Below, in pieces: positions 8,795-17,800 of a stretch of 64,000 nucleotides of DNA. How positions within the stretch are numbered: position 1 is the first letter of the stretch; each line of letters begins with the position of its first letter. Location: the NCBI GenBank assembly GCA_045542415.1, contig JAZQKZ010000099.1, forward strand, positions 1-64,000. Reading direction: 5' to 3'. The stretch is from UMGS1958 sp045542415. Lineage in GTDB: Bacteria > Bacillota > Clostridia > UBA1381. The notes below the pieces were generated by a model that was not told the DNA's origin, ran no database searches, and saw only the letters and a list, made by a program, of their open reading frames with translations. Made by a program: the position numbers and the translations under genes.

Positions 8795-8801
8795 TAGTAT
8801 G

Positions 8802-8858
8802 AAAAAAATAAGTGTGCAATAATGCGGATATAAATTACGTTGAGCTGCTTATTTTTTT
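8802..8858 (+). repeat. Inverted repeat between ftsL and the PBP gene
   Basis: An 11-base perfect inverted repeat: A7TAAG at 8802-8812 and CTTAT7 at 8848-8858, with a 35-base loop. All pairs but one are A-T. It could be a weak intra-operon attenuator or an RNA processing site, but function is inference. Confidence 0.4.
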
Positions 8859-8896
8859 GACTATGGATACTGCCGTAAGGCAGGATGGAGAATATA

Positions 8897-11206
8897 ATGA
8901 AGAAAAAATCGTCATTGAATAGTATGAAAAAGAGAATATACTACATAACGGCAATTCTTCTTGTTGTAATGGTTGCTCTTGTTTTCAGAACGGCATATTG
9001 GCAGATTATTCGGGGTGAAGAGATGACGAGGAAGGTACAGGCACAGCAGCGAAGCTCTGTTGTTGTATCTGCTTCGAGGGGAAAGGTATATGACAGAAAC
9101 GGAAAGGTGCTTGCAGAAAGTGCGTCTGCAAACAACCTTGTATGTAATCCCCAGGATCTTAAAGATAACGAGGATATTGCATATGTCGCAACCACGATAG
9201 CGAATATTGTCGGTATGGAGTATGAGGATGTATATGAGGCGTTCACAAGAACGGATTATCAATACAGTATAATAAAGAAAAAGCTCTCAGCAGATGAAAC
9301 CGAGCAGGTGAGTGAGCTTTTAAACGGAGAGGATACAAAGGAAAAGTTTTTTGGTATTTACTTTGAATCAAATTCAAAGAGATACTACCCATATGCAATT
9401 GCATCACATGTGCTTGGCTGGGTGAATGACAGCAACAATGGTGCCAGTGGTGTTGAAATGATGTTTGATTCCCAGCTTCTCGGCAAGGCAGGAAGCATAA
9501 GCACCGTTGTTACGGGATCGGGTAAAACAAATACAGGGAATGAATCGGAATATTTATCGGCAGCAGGTGTAGGAAATGACATAGTGCTGACGATTGATGA
9601 AACAATACAGCATTATCTTGAAAATCATCTTGAAGAGGCATTGGAGGAAAATCAGCTTAAAGAGGGTGCGACTGGAATTGTAATGAATCCCAAGACGGGT
9701 GAAATTCTTGCAATGGCAACAAAGCCTGATTTTGATAACAATAATGCCGATGACTGGAAGCGTTTTGCAGAGATGGCAATAGATTACACACCGCCGACTC
9801 CTACTCCTGAGCCGGAGGATGAGGATGAAGATGAGGAGGAAGTATTTGAGGAAGAGGAGGATCCCACTCCTGCACCTACATATGATCCGGAAAATCCGGA
9901 TGATATGACTGTTGCCGATATGAGAAACAGAATGTGGAGAAATAAGTCGGTTACGGATACATACGAGCCGGGTTCTACATTCAAGGTTTTAACTGCGGCA
10001 GCGGCACTTGAGGAGCATATAATCAATACAAATACAACATTCTTCTGCCCGGGCTTCAGAGTGGTGGAGGACAGAAAGATTGAATGTGCAAATACGGACG
10101 GTCACGGAACACAGACGTTTGTGGAAGGTGTGCAGAATTCATGCAACCCTGTGTTTATGGAAATAGCCTTAAAGCTTGGTGAAGAGAAGTTCATGGAATA
10201 TTTCCGTTCGTTCGGTCTCGCTGAAAAAACGGGGATAGAGCTTAACGGCGAAAGCCGCAGTATCTATTACAGTGATGGAATGAACAGCGTTGATATTGCA
10301 ACAAGCTCATTCGGTCAGGGTTTCCAGATTACGCCGCTTCAACTTATAACAGCAGTTAGTGCCGTTATAAACGGCGGTGAAAGAATGAAGCCGCATATTG
10401 TAAAAGAAATAAGAAATTCAGAGGGCGTAGTAAAATCCTATGAACCGGAGGTTGTAAACAGAGTAATCTCGGAAGAAACCTCGGATAAGATGCGTTCTAT
10501 TCTTGAGTCAGTTGTTTCAACACCGGGTGCAACAGGAAAGAATGCGTATGTAAAGGGTTGGAGAATTGGCGGAAAAACTGCTACATCAGAGAAAATACCG
10601 AGAGGTACCGACAAGCGAATTGCTTCATTTATAGGCTTTGCTCCGGCGAATGACCCCGAAATTATATGTCTGCTGGTATTTGATGAGCCGCAGGTAGCAA
10701 ATAAGTACGGCGGTACATTGGCGGCACCGGTTGTTGGTGAGCTTATAGATGAAACCCTTGAATATCTTGGATTGGATCGTCAGTATGGTGAGGGTGAGGA
10801 GCCTGATGCAACGGCAGAGGTGCCGGATGTAAGAGGCTTGTCACTTGAAGAAGCAAAGAAGAAAATAGTTGATGCGGGATTTAAATATACCGTATCGGGT
10901 GACACAGATATAGACGAGATTGAAGCACAGCTTCCGAAGCCGGGAGTAGTCATGGATGAAAAATCTCTGGTAATATTATACACCGAGGAAAAGGAAGAGA
11001 TGGTGACGGTTCCGGATTTGAGAGGAATGTCGGTTTCATCTGCAGAGGATACTCTGCTTATGCGTCGGCTGAACTTTGAGGTGGCAGGTGCCGGACACAG
11101 CAGTGCCAGAAGTGCATATGCTGTAAGCCAGAGCGTGGAACCGAATACAAAGGTTGCACCGGGAACTGTAATCGGAGTTGAATTCAGACAAGAGGCTTCA
11201 GACTAA
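8897..11206 (+). CDS. Septal penicillin-binding protein (FtsI/SpoVD-like transpeptidase) with two PASTA domains
   Basis: A class B PBP of about 769 residues that cross-links peptidoglycan at the septum. It has an N-terminal membrane anchor (about 14-34) and a PBP dimerisation domain. The transpeptidase has STFK (about 359), SCN (about 415) and the KTA form of the KTG box (about 559), followed by two PASTA repeats (about 640-768; VPDVRGLSLEEA and VPDLRGMSVSSA). About 25 residues ahead of STFK is an acidic, Pro/Thr-rich low-complexity insert (about residues 298-335) not usual in FtsI or SpoVD. The ATG at 8897 has GGAG at good distance; an ATG at 8885 is the alternative. Only one class B PBP is present in this dcw cluster, so septal and sporulation roles cannot be separated. 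Confidence 0.93.
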   Translation: MKKKSSLNSMKKRIYYITAILLVVMVALVFRTAYWQIIRGEEMTRKVQAQQRSSVVVSASRGKVYDRNGKVLAESASANNLVCNPQDLKDNEDIAYVATTIANIVGMEYEDVYEAFTRTDYQYSIIKKKLSADETEQVSELLNGEDTKEKFFGIYFESNSKRYYPYAIASHVLGWVNDSNNGASGVEMMFDSQLLGKAGSISTVVTGSGKTNTGNESEYLSAAGVGNDIVLTIDETIQHYLENHLEEALEENQLKEGATGIVMNPKTGEILAMATKPDFDNNNADDWKRFAEMAIDYTPPTPTPEPEDEDEDEEEVFEEEEDPTPAPTYDPENPDDMTVADMRNRMWRNKSVTDTYEPGSTFKVLTAAAALEEHIINTNTTFFCPGFRVVEDRKIECANTDGHGTQTFVEGVQNSCNPVFMEIALKLGEEKFMEYFRSFGLAEKTGIELNGESRSIYYSDGMNSVDIATSSFGQGFQITPLQLITAVSAVINGGERMKPHIVKEIRNSEGVVKSYEPEVVNRVISEETSDKMRSILESVVSTPGATGKNAYVKGWRIGGKTATSEKIPRGTDKRIASFIGFAPANDPEIICLLVFDEPQVANKYGGTLAAPVVGELIDETLEYLGLDRQYGEGEEPDATAEVPDVRGLSLEEAKKKIVDAGFKYTVSGDTDIDEIEAQLPKPGVVMDEKSLVILYTEEKEEMVTVPDLRGMSVSSAEDTLLMRRLNFEVAGAGHSSARSAYAVSQSVEPNTKVAPGTVIGVEFRQEASD

Positions 11207-11245
11207 AAAAATTACACCTACTAAACCAAAAGGAGTGAGAAACTG

Positions 11246-12694
11246 ATGTTAGCGTCAGAATTGTTTGGGAATAAGTGTCCTGCCGGAATGGAAGGGACAA
11301 ATATATCAGGAATAGCGTATGACTCAAGACGTGTTCTGCCCGGCTATGCATTTGTATGCATAAAGGGCTTTGAAACTGACGGACACAAATATGTTGATAA
11401 GGCAATAAAAAACGGTGCATCGGTAATAGTTGCGCAGGATAAGCTTGACATATCGGTTCCGGTGGTGTATTATGAAGATACAAGACGTGAGCTTGCGAAT
11501 CTTGCATGTACTTTCTATGATAACCCGTCAAAGAAGTTTAAGCTTATAGGGGTAACGGGAACAAACGGAAAAACTACAATCACATATCTTATCAGAAGCA
11601 TACTTGAAGCGGCGGGTAAGGTTGTAGGTATTATAGGCACAAATCAGAATGTTATCGGTGATAAGGTTCTTATGACACAAAGTACAACTCCCACAACTCC
11701 GAACTCCCTTGAGCTTCAGCAGCTTTTTGCCGAGATGGCAGACAGCGGAGCTGAATATGTTGTTATGGAGGTTTCGAGTCATGCTCTGGAGCTTGACAGA
11801 GTACATGGCTGCTACTATGATTGCGGAGTGTTTACAAATCTTACTCAGGATCATCTTGATTTCCATAAAACAATGGAAAATTACAGGGATGCAAAAGCAA
11901 AGCTGTTTGCAATCTGTGACAAGGGTGTAATAAATTTTGATGACGAAGCAGGTAAGTATATCGCATCAAACACTGACTGTGATATATTAAGAGTCGGTCT
12001 TGGTGAGGGCTGTGCATTGCGTGCAAAGGATATTGAAATCACTGCAAGGGGTACAGATTTTGTAATAGACTATAAAGGAATAAAATATCCTGTGAGCATT
12101 GCGATTCCCGGAAAGTTCAGTGTATATAATGCCTCATGTGCGGCAGGTGCAGCGCTCCAGCTGGGAATAGATATGGAGACTGTGAAAAAGGGTCTTAAAG
12201 AGGCAAACGGAGTGTTGGGAAGAGTAGAGGTGCTTGATACAGACACGGATTATACTGTGATAATAGACTATGCACACACTCCTGACGGTCTTGAGAATAT
12301 TATAAGCTGTGCAAAGGAGTTTACAAAGGGCAGAGTTATCACTCTGTTTGGCTGCGGCGGTGACAGAGACAATACAAAGCGTGCTGTGATGGGTGAAGTG
12401 TCGGGCAGGCTTTCGGATTACAGTATAATTACTTCGGACAACCCGAGAACCGAGGATCCCAAGGCGATTGTAGATATGATTGAAGAGGGAATGAAGAGAA
12501 CTGACGGTGATTATACCGTTATTGTTGACCGCAGAGAGGCTATAGCATATGCTCTTGACTTTGCAAAGCAGGATGACGTAATAATTCTTGCAGGTAAGGG
12601 ACAGGAAACCTATCAGATTATAGGTAAGGAAAAGCGTGACTTTGACGAGCGTATAGTTGTGGCACAGCTGCTTGAGGAACGTAAGAGTAATTAA
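11246..12694 (+). CDS. murE: UDP-N-acetylmuramoyl-tripeptide synthetase MurE (meso-DAP-adding)
   Basis: A 482-residue cytoplasmic Mur ligase that adds the third amino acid to UDP-MurNAc-L-Ala-D-Glu. The ATP-binding loop GVTGTNGKTT is near 101-110, and the substrate motif DNPRTEDP is near 398-405. DNPR marks meso-diaminopimelate specificity, while Lys enzymes have other residues there. The length is normal. AAAGGAG precedes the ATG. Fifth gene of the dcw operon, followed by a GC-rich hairpin and murF. Confidence 0.96.
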   Translation: MLASELFGNKCPAGMEGTNISGIAYDSRRVLPGYAFVCIKGFETDGHKYVDKAIKNGASVIVAQDKLDISVPVVYYEDTRRELANLACTFYDNPSKKFKLIGVTGTNGKTTITYLIRSILEAAGKVVGIIGTNQNVIGDKVLMTQSTTPTTPNSLELQQLFAEMADSGAEYVVMEVSSHALELDRVHGCYYDCGVFTNLTQDHLDFHKTMENYRDAKAKLFAICDKGVINFDDEAGKYIASNTDCDILRVGLGEGCALRAKDIEITARGTDFVIDYKGIKYPVSIAIPGKFSVYNASCAAGAALQLGIDMETVKKGLKEANGVLGRVEVLDTDTDYTVIIDYAHTPDGLENIISCAKEFTKGRVITLFGCGGDRDNTKRAVMGEVSGRLSDYSIITSDNPRTEDPKAIVDMIEEGMKRTDGDYTVIVDRREAIAYALDFAKQDDVIILAGKGQETYQIIGKEKRDFDERIVVAQLLEERKSN

Positions 12695-12707
12695 AAGAGG
12701 AATTTAT

Positions 12708-12751
12708 GGGGCTGCTGCATCGGTGGGGAAAGTGACCGGTGCGGCAACCCC
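12708..12751 (+). repeat. GC-rich hairpin in the murE-murF gap
   Basis: GGGGCTGCTGCATCGGT (12708-12724) can pair with ACCGGTGCGGCAACCCC (12735-12751) across a 10-base loop, using two G-U pairs and one bulge. No T-run follows, so it is not a normal terminator. mRNA processing, stabilisation or translational tuning of murF are possible. Confidence 0.55.
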
Positions 12752-12803
12752 TAATGAAGTTTTATCGGGGAAATTTTTATTACCTGAAAAGAGGGGATAA
12801 CTA

Positions 12804-14174
12804 ATGCAGAAATTAACAATAGAGGATATTTTGGAGGCTACCGGCGGTACGGTTATCAGCGGCGGCGAGACAGAGATAAACGGCATTACCACAGATTCGA
12901 GAGCAGTAAGCGGAGGAAAGCTGTTTATTCCGCTTGTCGGCGATAAATTTGATGCTCATGATTTTATTCCGGCTGCCTTTGATCTGGGAGCGTCAGCTGT
13001 ACTTACCCATAAGGATACAGACGGAATGCTCCATAAAACAATTATACGGGTAAAGGATACAAGACTTGCATTGGGCGACATAGCAAGATACTATAAGAAG
13101 AAGTATAATGTGCCGACTGTGTCGGTTACAGGCAGTGTGGGAAAGACTACTACTAAGGATATGCTCTATGCTGTTATTTCGCAAAAGTATAAAACCCTTA
13201 AAACACCGGGAAATTTCAATAATGACATAGGGCTGCCGCTTACGGTGTTTATGCTTGAAGAGGAGCATGAGGCTGCTGTTCTTGAGATGGGAATGAACCA
13301 TTTTGGTGAAATAGATTATCTTGCCTCAATTGCTAATCCGGATGTGGCGGTGATAACCAATATCGGTATGTCGCATATTGAAAATCTTGGTTCAAGAGAG
13401 GGAATATTCAAGGCAAAAACTGAGGTTGTGAAATATCTTGATAAGGATAAAACACTCATAGTCAACGGTGACGATGATTATCTTTCGACTCTCAAGGGTA
13501 ATACTTGCTGCAAAGTGATATATTACGGAATTGATAATCCGGATAATGATGTGTATGCAAAGGACATAGAGGATAAAGGCATTGACGGAATTGACTTTAC
13601 GGCGGTAGTTGACGGGAATGAATACAGAGTTTCGGTAAAAAATGCCGGAAAGCACAATGTATATAACGCACTTGCGGCAATCTGTACGGGACGCTGTCTT
13701 GGCATTTCGATTGAAGATGCAATAAAGGGAATATATGAGTGTGAATATACAGCGATGAGAATGTCAATTACCCGTGAAAAGGGAATGACAATCATAAATG
13801 ATTGCTACAATGCATCACCTGATTCTATTCGTGCGGCTCTGTCAGTACTGTCGGGAGCGCAGGGTGAGAGAAAAGTGGCGATTCTTGGTGATGTGCTTGA
13901 AATGGGTGAGTTTGCTGCCGATGCACATTATGAGCTTGGAAAGAGCGTTGTGGAAAACGGTGTGGATATGCTTATTACAGTAGGAGAAAATGCGGCATAC
14001 ATAGCCAAGGGCGCGAAAGCGTGCGGCATGGAGAATGTTATAAGCTTTGAAAAGACACTTGAGGCACAAAAGTACTGCAAGCAGGTACTCAAGGCAGGAG
14101 ATGCAGTTCTGATAAAAGCATCAAGAGGTATGCATTTTGAGGACATCTATAAAGAAATTACAGGAGAGGTATAA
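12804..14174 (+). CDS. murF: UDP-N-acetylmuramoyl-tripeptide--D-alanyl-D-alanine ligase MurF
   Basis: A 456-residue Mur ligase that adds D-Ala-D-Ala to complete the UDP-MurNAc-pentapeptide. The ATP loop is VTGSVGKTTTKD (about 107-118). The central Mur ligase domain has the carbamylated-Lys region (REGIFKAKTEVV), and IINDCYNASPDSI near 330 is typical of MurF. GAGGGGATAACTA precedes the start. The stop lies 5 bases before mraY. Confidence 0.96.
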   Translation: MQKLTIEDILEATGGTVISGGETEINGITTDSRAVSGGKLFIPLVGDKFDAHDFIPAAFDLGASAVLTHKDTDGMLHKTIIRVKDTRLALGDIARYYKKKYNVPTVSVTGSVGKTTTKDMLYAVISQKYKTLKTPGNFNNDIGLPLTVFMLEEEHEAAVLEMGMNHFGEIDYLASIANPDVAVITNIGMSHIENLGSREGIFKAKTEVVKYLDKDKTLIVNGDDDYLSTLKGNTCCKVIYYGIDNPDNDVYAKDIEDKGIDGIDFTAVVDGNEYRVSVKNAGKHNVYNALAAICTGRCLGISIEDAIKGIYECEYTAMRMSITREKGMTIINDCYNASPDSIRAALSVLSGAQGERKVAILGDVLEMGEFAADAHYELGKSVVENGVDMLITVGENAAYIAKGAKACGMENVISFEKTLEAQKYCKQVLKAGDAVLIKASRGMHFEDIYKEITGEV

Positions 14175-14179
14175 TAATT

Positions 14180-15223
14180 ATGTTAAAGAATTTATTGCTG
14201 GCAGATTTACTGCCGTTCATAACAGCTTTTGCGGTAACTGCACTTGCAGGACCGCTGTTTATACCCTGGCTGCATAAGCTGAAATTCGGTCAGGAAATCC
14301 GTGAGGAGGGCCCTGCGTGGCACCAAAAGAAATCGGGAACACCGACAATGGGCGGGATCATGTTTATTGCCGGAATTGCAGTGGCGGTCATTGCGGTGAC
14401 GGTTGTTGCACTTATGGGAAATACATTCAGTGCCGCATCAACAGGCAAGCTTCTGCTTGTATTCGCAATTGCGCTCGGATTCGGAATAGTCGGATTTATC
14501 GATGATTACATAAAGGTAGTAAAAAAGCGTAATCTCGGACTTACCTCATTGCAGAAGCTTCTGCTTCAGCTTGCTATGACGGTGATATATGTCATAATTT
14601 CATATCTTATGGGTGATGCGGTTCGTGAAATTGCAATTCCGTTCACCGCATTTACGCTTAATTTACCGATGTGGCTCTATATTCCGTTTGTTATGTTTGT
14701 AATGGTGGGTACGGTAAACGCAGTTAACCTTACGGACGGTCTTGACGGACTTGCATCAAGCGTTACGCTTGTGGTTGCTGTTTTCTTTGCGGTAGTTGGA
14801 ATGATGAGCGAGGGTGCGTATATATCAATGCTTGCGGCAGCTGTTGCAGGCGGTATGCTTGGCTTCCTTATCTATAATCATCATCCGGCAAAGGTGTTTA
14901 TGGGTGACACAGGCTCACTGTTCCTGGGCGGAGTAGTGGTGCTTATGGCAATTGATACAAATCTTGAGATATTCCTTGTGATAGCAGGCTTTGTATATTT
15001 CATGGAAACACTGTCGGTAATAATCCAGACCTCGTATTTCAAATATACAAAGAAAAAATACGGCGAGGGAAGAAGAGTGTTCAAGATGACACCGATACAT
15101 CACCACTTTGAAATGTGTGAGTGGAACGAGAAAAAAATAGTTGCAGTATTTTCACTCACTACATTGGTATTGTGTGTTATAGCGGCTTTGAGCTGTACAC
15201 AGTTTATGACATTTATTGGTTAA
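14180..15223 (+). CDS. mraY: Phospho-N-acetylmuramoyl-pentapeptide transferase MraY
   Basis: A 347-residue polytopic enzyme that moves phospho-MurNAc-pentapeptide to undecaprenyl phosphate, giving lipid I. Seen are the N-terminal HQKKSGTPTMGG motif, GFIDDYIKVVKKRN, VNLTDGLDGLA (about 185-195), the GDTGSLFLGG loop and the C-terminal TPIHHHFE cluster, all MraY signatures including the Mg2+-binding aspartates. About ten membrane helices. It is followed by ftsW after 14 bases. In most relatives murD lies between mraY and ftsW, but not here. Confidence 0.97.
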   Translation: MLKNLLLADLLPFITAFAVTALAGPLFIPWLHKLKFGQEIREEGPAWHQKKSGTPTMGGIMFIAGIAVAVIAVTVVALMGNTFSAASTGKLLLVFAIALGFGIVGFIDDYIKVVKKRNLGLTSLQKLLLQLAMTVIYVIISYLMGDAVREIAIPFTAFTLNLPMWLYIPFVMFVMVGTVNAVNLTDGLDGLASSVTLVVAVFFAVVGMMSEGAYISMLAAAVAGGMLGFLIYNHHPAKVFMGDTGSLFLGGVVVLMAIDTNLEIFLVIAGFVYFMETLSVIIQTSYFKYTKKKYGEGRRVFKMTPIHHHFEMCEWNEKKIVAVFSLTTLVLCVIAALSCTQFMTFIG

Positions 15224-15237
15224 TCCGGAGGTAATAT

Positions 15238-16431
15238 ATGGCTTCTAATAACAGCAAAAACCGTTCCGGGCAGAGGACGCAGCAAAGGAGCAGCAGTCGA
15301 GGCAGAGCTAAGAAAAAAAGCACCTTGAAGGGAATGTTCACATCAAAATCGGTTGGTGACATGGACTATACATTCCTGACAATCGTAGCCGGAGTGCTTG
15401 CTGCCGGACTTATTATGCTGCTGTCGGCATCTGCACCGAGAGCATCAAGCATGTATAATAATTCATATTATTTCTTTTTCAGACAGCTGGGTTTTGCGGC
15501 AGCAGGCGTTGCAGCTATGCTTGTTATTTCAAAAGTTGACTATCGCTATTACCGAAGATATGTCAATTATGCAATGCTTATATGTGTGATTATGCTCATA
15601 CTTGTGCTTATACCCGGCATAGGAATAAAAAGAAACGGAGCCAGACGTTGGCTTTTAGGTATATTACAGCCCTCAGAGTTCATGAAGCCTATGCTTGCAA
15701 TGTACTTTGCGCATCTTCTTTCAAAGTATAATGCGAATATGAAGAAGATAAAGGAGCTGTGGCCTTATCTGGTAATACTGCTTGCGGTTGCAGGTCTTAT
15801 GATACTTGAGCCGCATGTAAGTGGTGCTATCATTATTGCCGGAATTGCAATAGTGATCCTCATTGTGGCAGGACTTCCTATTCTTCCGTTGGTCTTGCTT
15901 GGTGTTGTAGCATTGGTAGGTGTTGTAGTGGGTAGCTACATATGGAGTCCTACAAGATGGGCAAGAATAACAAGCTTTATCGACCCGTTCTCGGCAACTC
16001 AGGGCGACAGCTATCAGATATCACAAAGCTTGTATTCAATAGGTTCGGGAGGAATTACGGGTCTGGGACTTGGTCAGAGTGTTCAGAAGTTTCAGTTTCT
16101 GCCGGAGCCATACAATGACTTCATTTTTGCAATTGTGTGTGAAGAGCTTGGTCTGATTGGTGCTATTGGAGTAATAGCATTGTTCGCACTGCTTGTATTA
16201 AGGGGTGTCAGAATAGCACTCAATGCACCGGATAAATATTCCATGCTTTTTGCAACGGGAATTGTGGCACAGGTGGCAATTCAGTCGGTTATGAACATAG
16301 CGGTTGCAATATCGGCAATCCCGAACACAGGTGTATCACTGCCGTTTTTCAGCTATGGAGGTACATCACTGTTTACCTTACTGTGCGAAATGGGTGTATT
16401 ACTGAATATATCCAGACATGAAAGACTGTAA
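15238..16431 (+). CDS. ftsW: FtsW/SpoVE-type SEDS peptidoglycan polymerase
   Basis: A 397-residue SEDS glycosyltransferase that polymerises lipid II at the septum together with a class B PBP. It has a basic, Ser/Arg/Lys-rich cytoplasmic N-terminus (1-38) and about ten membrane helices. The SEDS signature blocks RRWLLGILQPSEFMK, DPFSATQGDSYQISQSLYSIGSG and GVSLPFFSYGGTSL are intact. GGAGGTAATAT precedes the ATG. Gene order next to murG supports FtsW/SpoVE rather than RodA. Confidence 0.94.
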   Translation: MASNNSKNRSGQRTQQRSSSRGRAKKKSTLKGMFTSKSVGDMDYTFLTIVAGVLAAGLIMLLSASAPRASSMYNNSYYFFFRQLGFAAAGVAAMLVISKVDYRYYRRYVNYAMLICVIMLILVLIPGIGIKRNGARRWLLGILQPSEFMKPMLAMYFAHLLSKYNANMKKIKELWPYLVILLAVAGLMILEPHVSGAIIIAGIAIVILIVAGLPILPLVLLGVVALVGVVVGSYIWSPTRWARITSFIDPFSATQGDSYQISQSLYSIGSGGITGLGLGQSVQKFQFLPEPYNDFIFAIVCEELGLIGAIGVIALFALLVLRGVRIALNAPDKYSMLFATGIVAQVAIQSVMNIAVAISAIPNTGVSLPFFSYGGTSLFTLLCEMGVLLNISRHERL

Positions 16432-16452
16432 TTTTTGAAAGGGGATAAAAAG

Positions 16453-17553
16453 GTGAGAGTTATTTTTGCAGGCGGCGGAACAGGTGGACATATAAATCCG
16501 GCAATATCTGTTGCAAACTATGCAAAGCTTCGTGAGGAAAATTTTGAAGCTTTGTTTATAGGAACGAAAAGAGGACTTGAAACAAAGCTTGTTCCCAATG
16601 CGGGATACAATATAGAATACATTGATGTTGAGGGCTTTAACAGAAAAAACATGCTTAAAAATGTAAGCATTGCGGCAAAGCTGTTTAAGGCTGTGAATGA
16701 CTGTAAAAAAATAATCAGACGCTTTAAACCCGATTGTATAGTTCTCACAGGCGGATATGTAAGCGGACCGGTTGCAATGGCGGCAGGTGCATTAAAGATT
16801 CCTGCACTTATTCATGAGCAGAACGTATATCCGGGTCTGACGGTGAAAGGTGCGGAAAAGTATGTGAAATATCTGGCACTCAGCTTTGATGAAACCGTGA
16901 ACGAGATGAAAAATAAAGAAAAATGCGTTGTGACGGGAAATCCTATAAGGGAAGAAATTCTTAAAGCGGACTACAAAGCCAGTCGCTCGGCACTTGATAT
17001 AAAGCGTCCGTTTGTGCTGATATTCGGCGGAAGTCTGGGTGCGGACAGAATAAATACAACAGTAATCGACATTCTTGAGAGGATTATTGCAGACAATAAG
17101 ACAGAGCTTCTTTTCGGTACGGGTGACAGAAATTATGAAAAGATTATGTCAGCAATAAAGGAAAAGGGGATAGAACTCAATAAGCATGTCAGGGTTGTTC
17201 CGTATATAAACGATATGGCGCAGTGTATGGCGGCGGCTGACCTTGTGGTAGCACGATCGGGTGCAATTACCGTGAGTGAAATTGCCGCACTTGCAAGACC
17301 GTCAATTCTCATACCGTCCCCGAATGTTGTGAGAAATCATCAGGAGCAGAATGCCCGTGAATTTGAACGCAACGGAGCAGCTGCGGTAATTACTGAAGCG
17401 GAGTTGTCACCTGATGTATTATACAACAGAATAAATGATATGATATCAGACAAAGAGGGTCTTAGAAATATGTCCGAAGCAGTGGGTAAAATGGCAAAAA
17501 CCGATGCTTTGGAGAAGCTGTATGACCTGATGAAAAAAATGTCACAAAATTGA
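16453..17553 (+). CDS. murG: UDP-GlcNAc:undecaprenyl-PP-MurNAc-pentapeptide GlcNAc transferase MurG
   Basis: About 366 residues. It is the peripheral membrane GT28 enzyme that makes lipid II from lipid I. The N-terminal glycine loop AGGGTGGHINPA (about residues 5-16), the middle run LTGGYVSGP and the UDP-GlcNAc site region VARSGAITVSEIAALA are all present. The GTG at 16453 is chosen because AAAGGGG lies 8 bases upstream and it gives the typical MRVIFAGGGTGGH; a TTG at 16435 would start inside that ribosome site. Last gene of the dcw run; the usual murB, ftsQ/divIB and ftsZ do not follow. Confidence 0.95.
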   Translation: MRVIFAGGGTGGHINPAISVANYAKLREENFEALFIGTKRGLETKLVPNAGYNIEYIDVEGFNRKNMLKNVSIAAKLFKAVNDCKKIIRRFKPDCIVLTGGYVSGPVAMAAGALKIPALIHEQNVYPGLTVKGAEKYVKYLALSFDETVNEMKNKEKCVVTGNPIREEILKADYKASRSALDIKRPFVLIFGGSLGADRINTTVIDILERIIADNKTELLFGTGDRNYEKIMSAIKEKGIELNKHVRVVPYINDMAQCMAAADLVVARSGAITVSEIAALARPSILIPSPNVVRNHQEQNAREFERNGAAAVITEAELSPDVLYNRINDMISDKEGLRNMSEAVGKMAKTDALEKLYDLMKKMSQN

Positions 17554-17584
17554 AGTTTTTAATGTTGTTTTAATGTTTGAGTAC

Positions 17585-17800
17585 TATAATTGGTATATAA
17601 GTGTATAGTTGTATGCTGGAGATTGCCGATATAATCTGTTGAAAAACAGAAGCTCCGGTTACAATGAAGCATTTATACGGTACGCGACATTCCCCCCCAT
17701 TCAGTTGCGTATCGGTTTTGATACTCCTATGGGTGAGGACGACACTTGAACAGTGTCGTCCTTGCTGATTTTTATGGCAAAATACGGAAAGGAAAAGAAT
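17585..17800 (+). promoter_or_regulatory. Structured 5' leader of the cation antiporter gene
   Basis: TATAAT (17585-17590) provides a good -10 box, although the -35 is poor. The roughly 200 bases that follow can fold as CTGGAG/CTCCGG (near 17617 and 17652), a 10-bp stem GGTACGCGAC/GTTGCGTATC with a C7-containing loop (about 17679-17713), and a strong 10-bp stem GGACGACACT/AGTGTCGTCC (about 17738-17762) followed by GATTTTTATG. The last resembles an attenuator terminator just before the ribosome site. I could not match it to the Mn2+ (yybP-ykoY), M-box, NiCo, fluoride or c-di-GMP riboswitch consensus. Confidence 0.5.
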
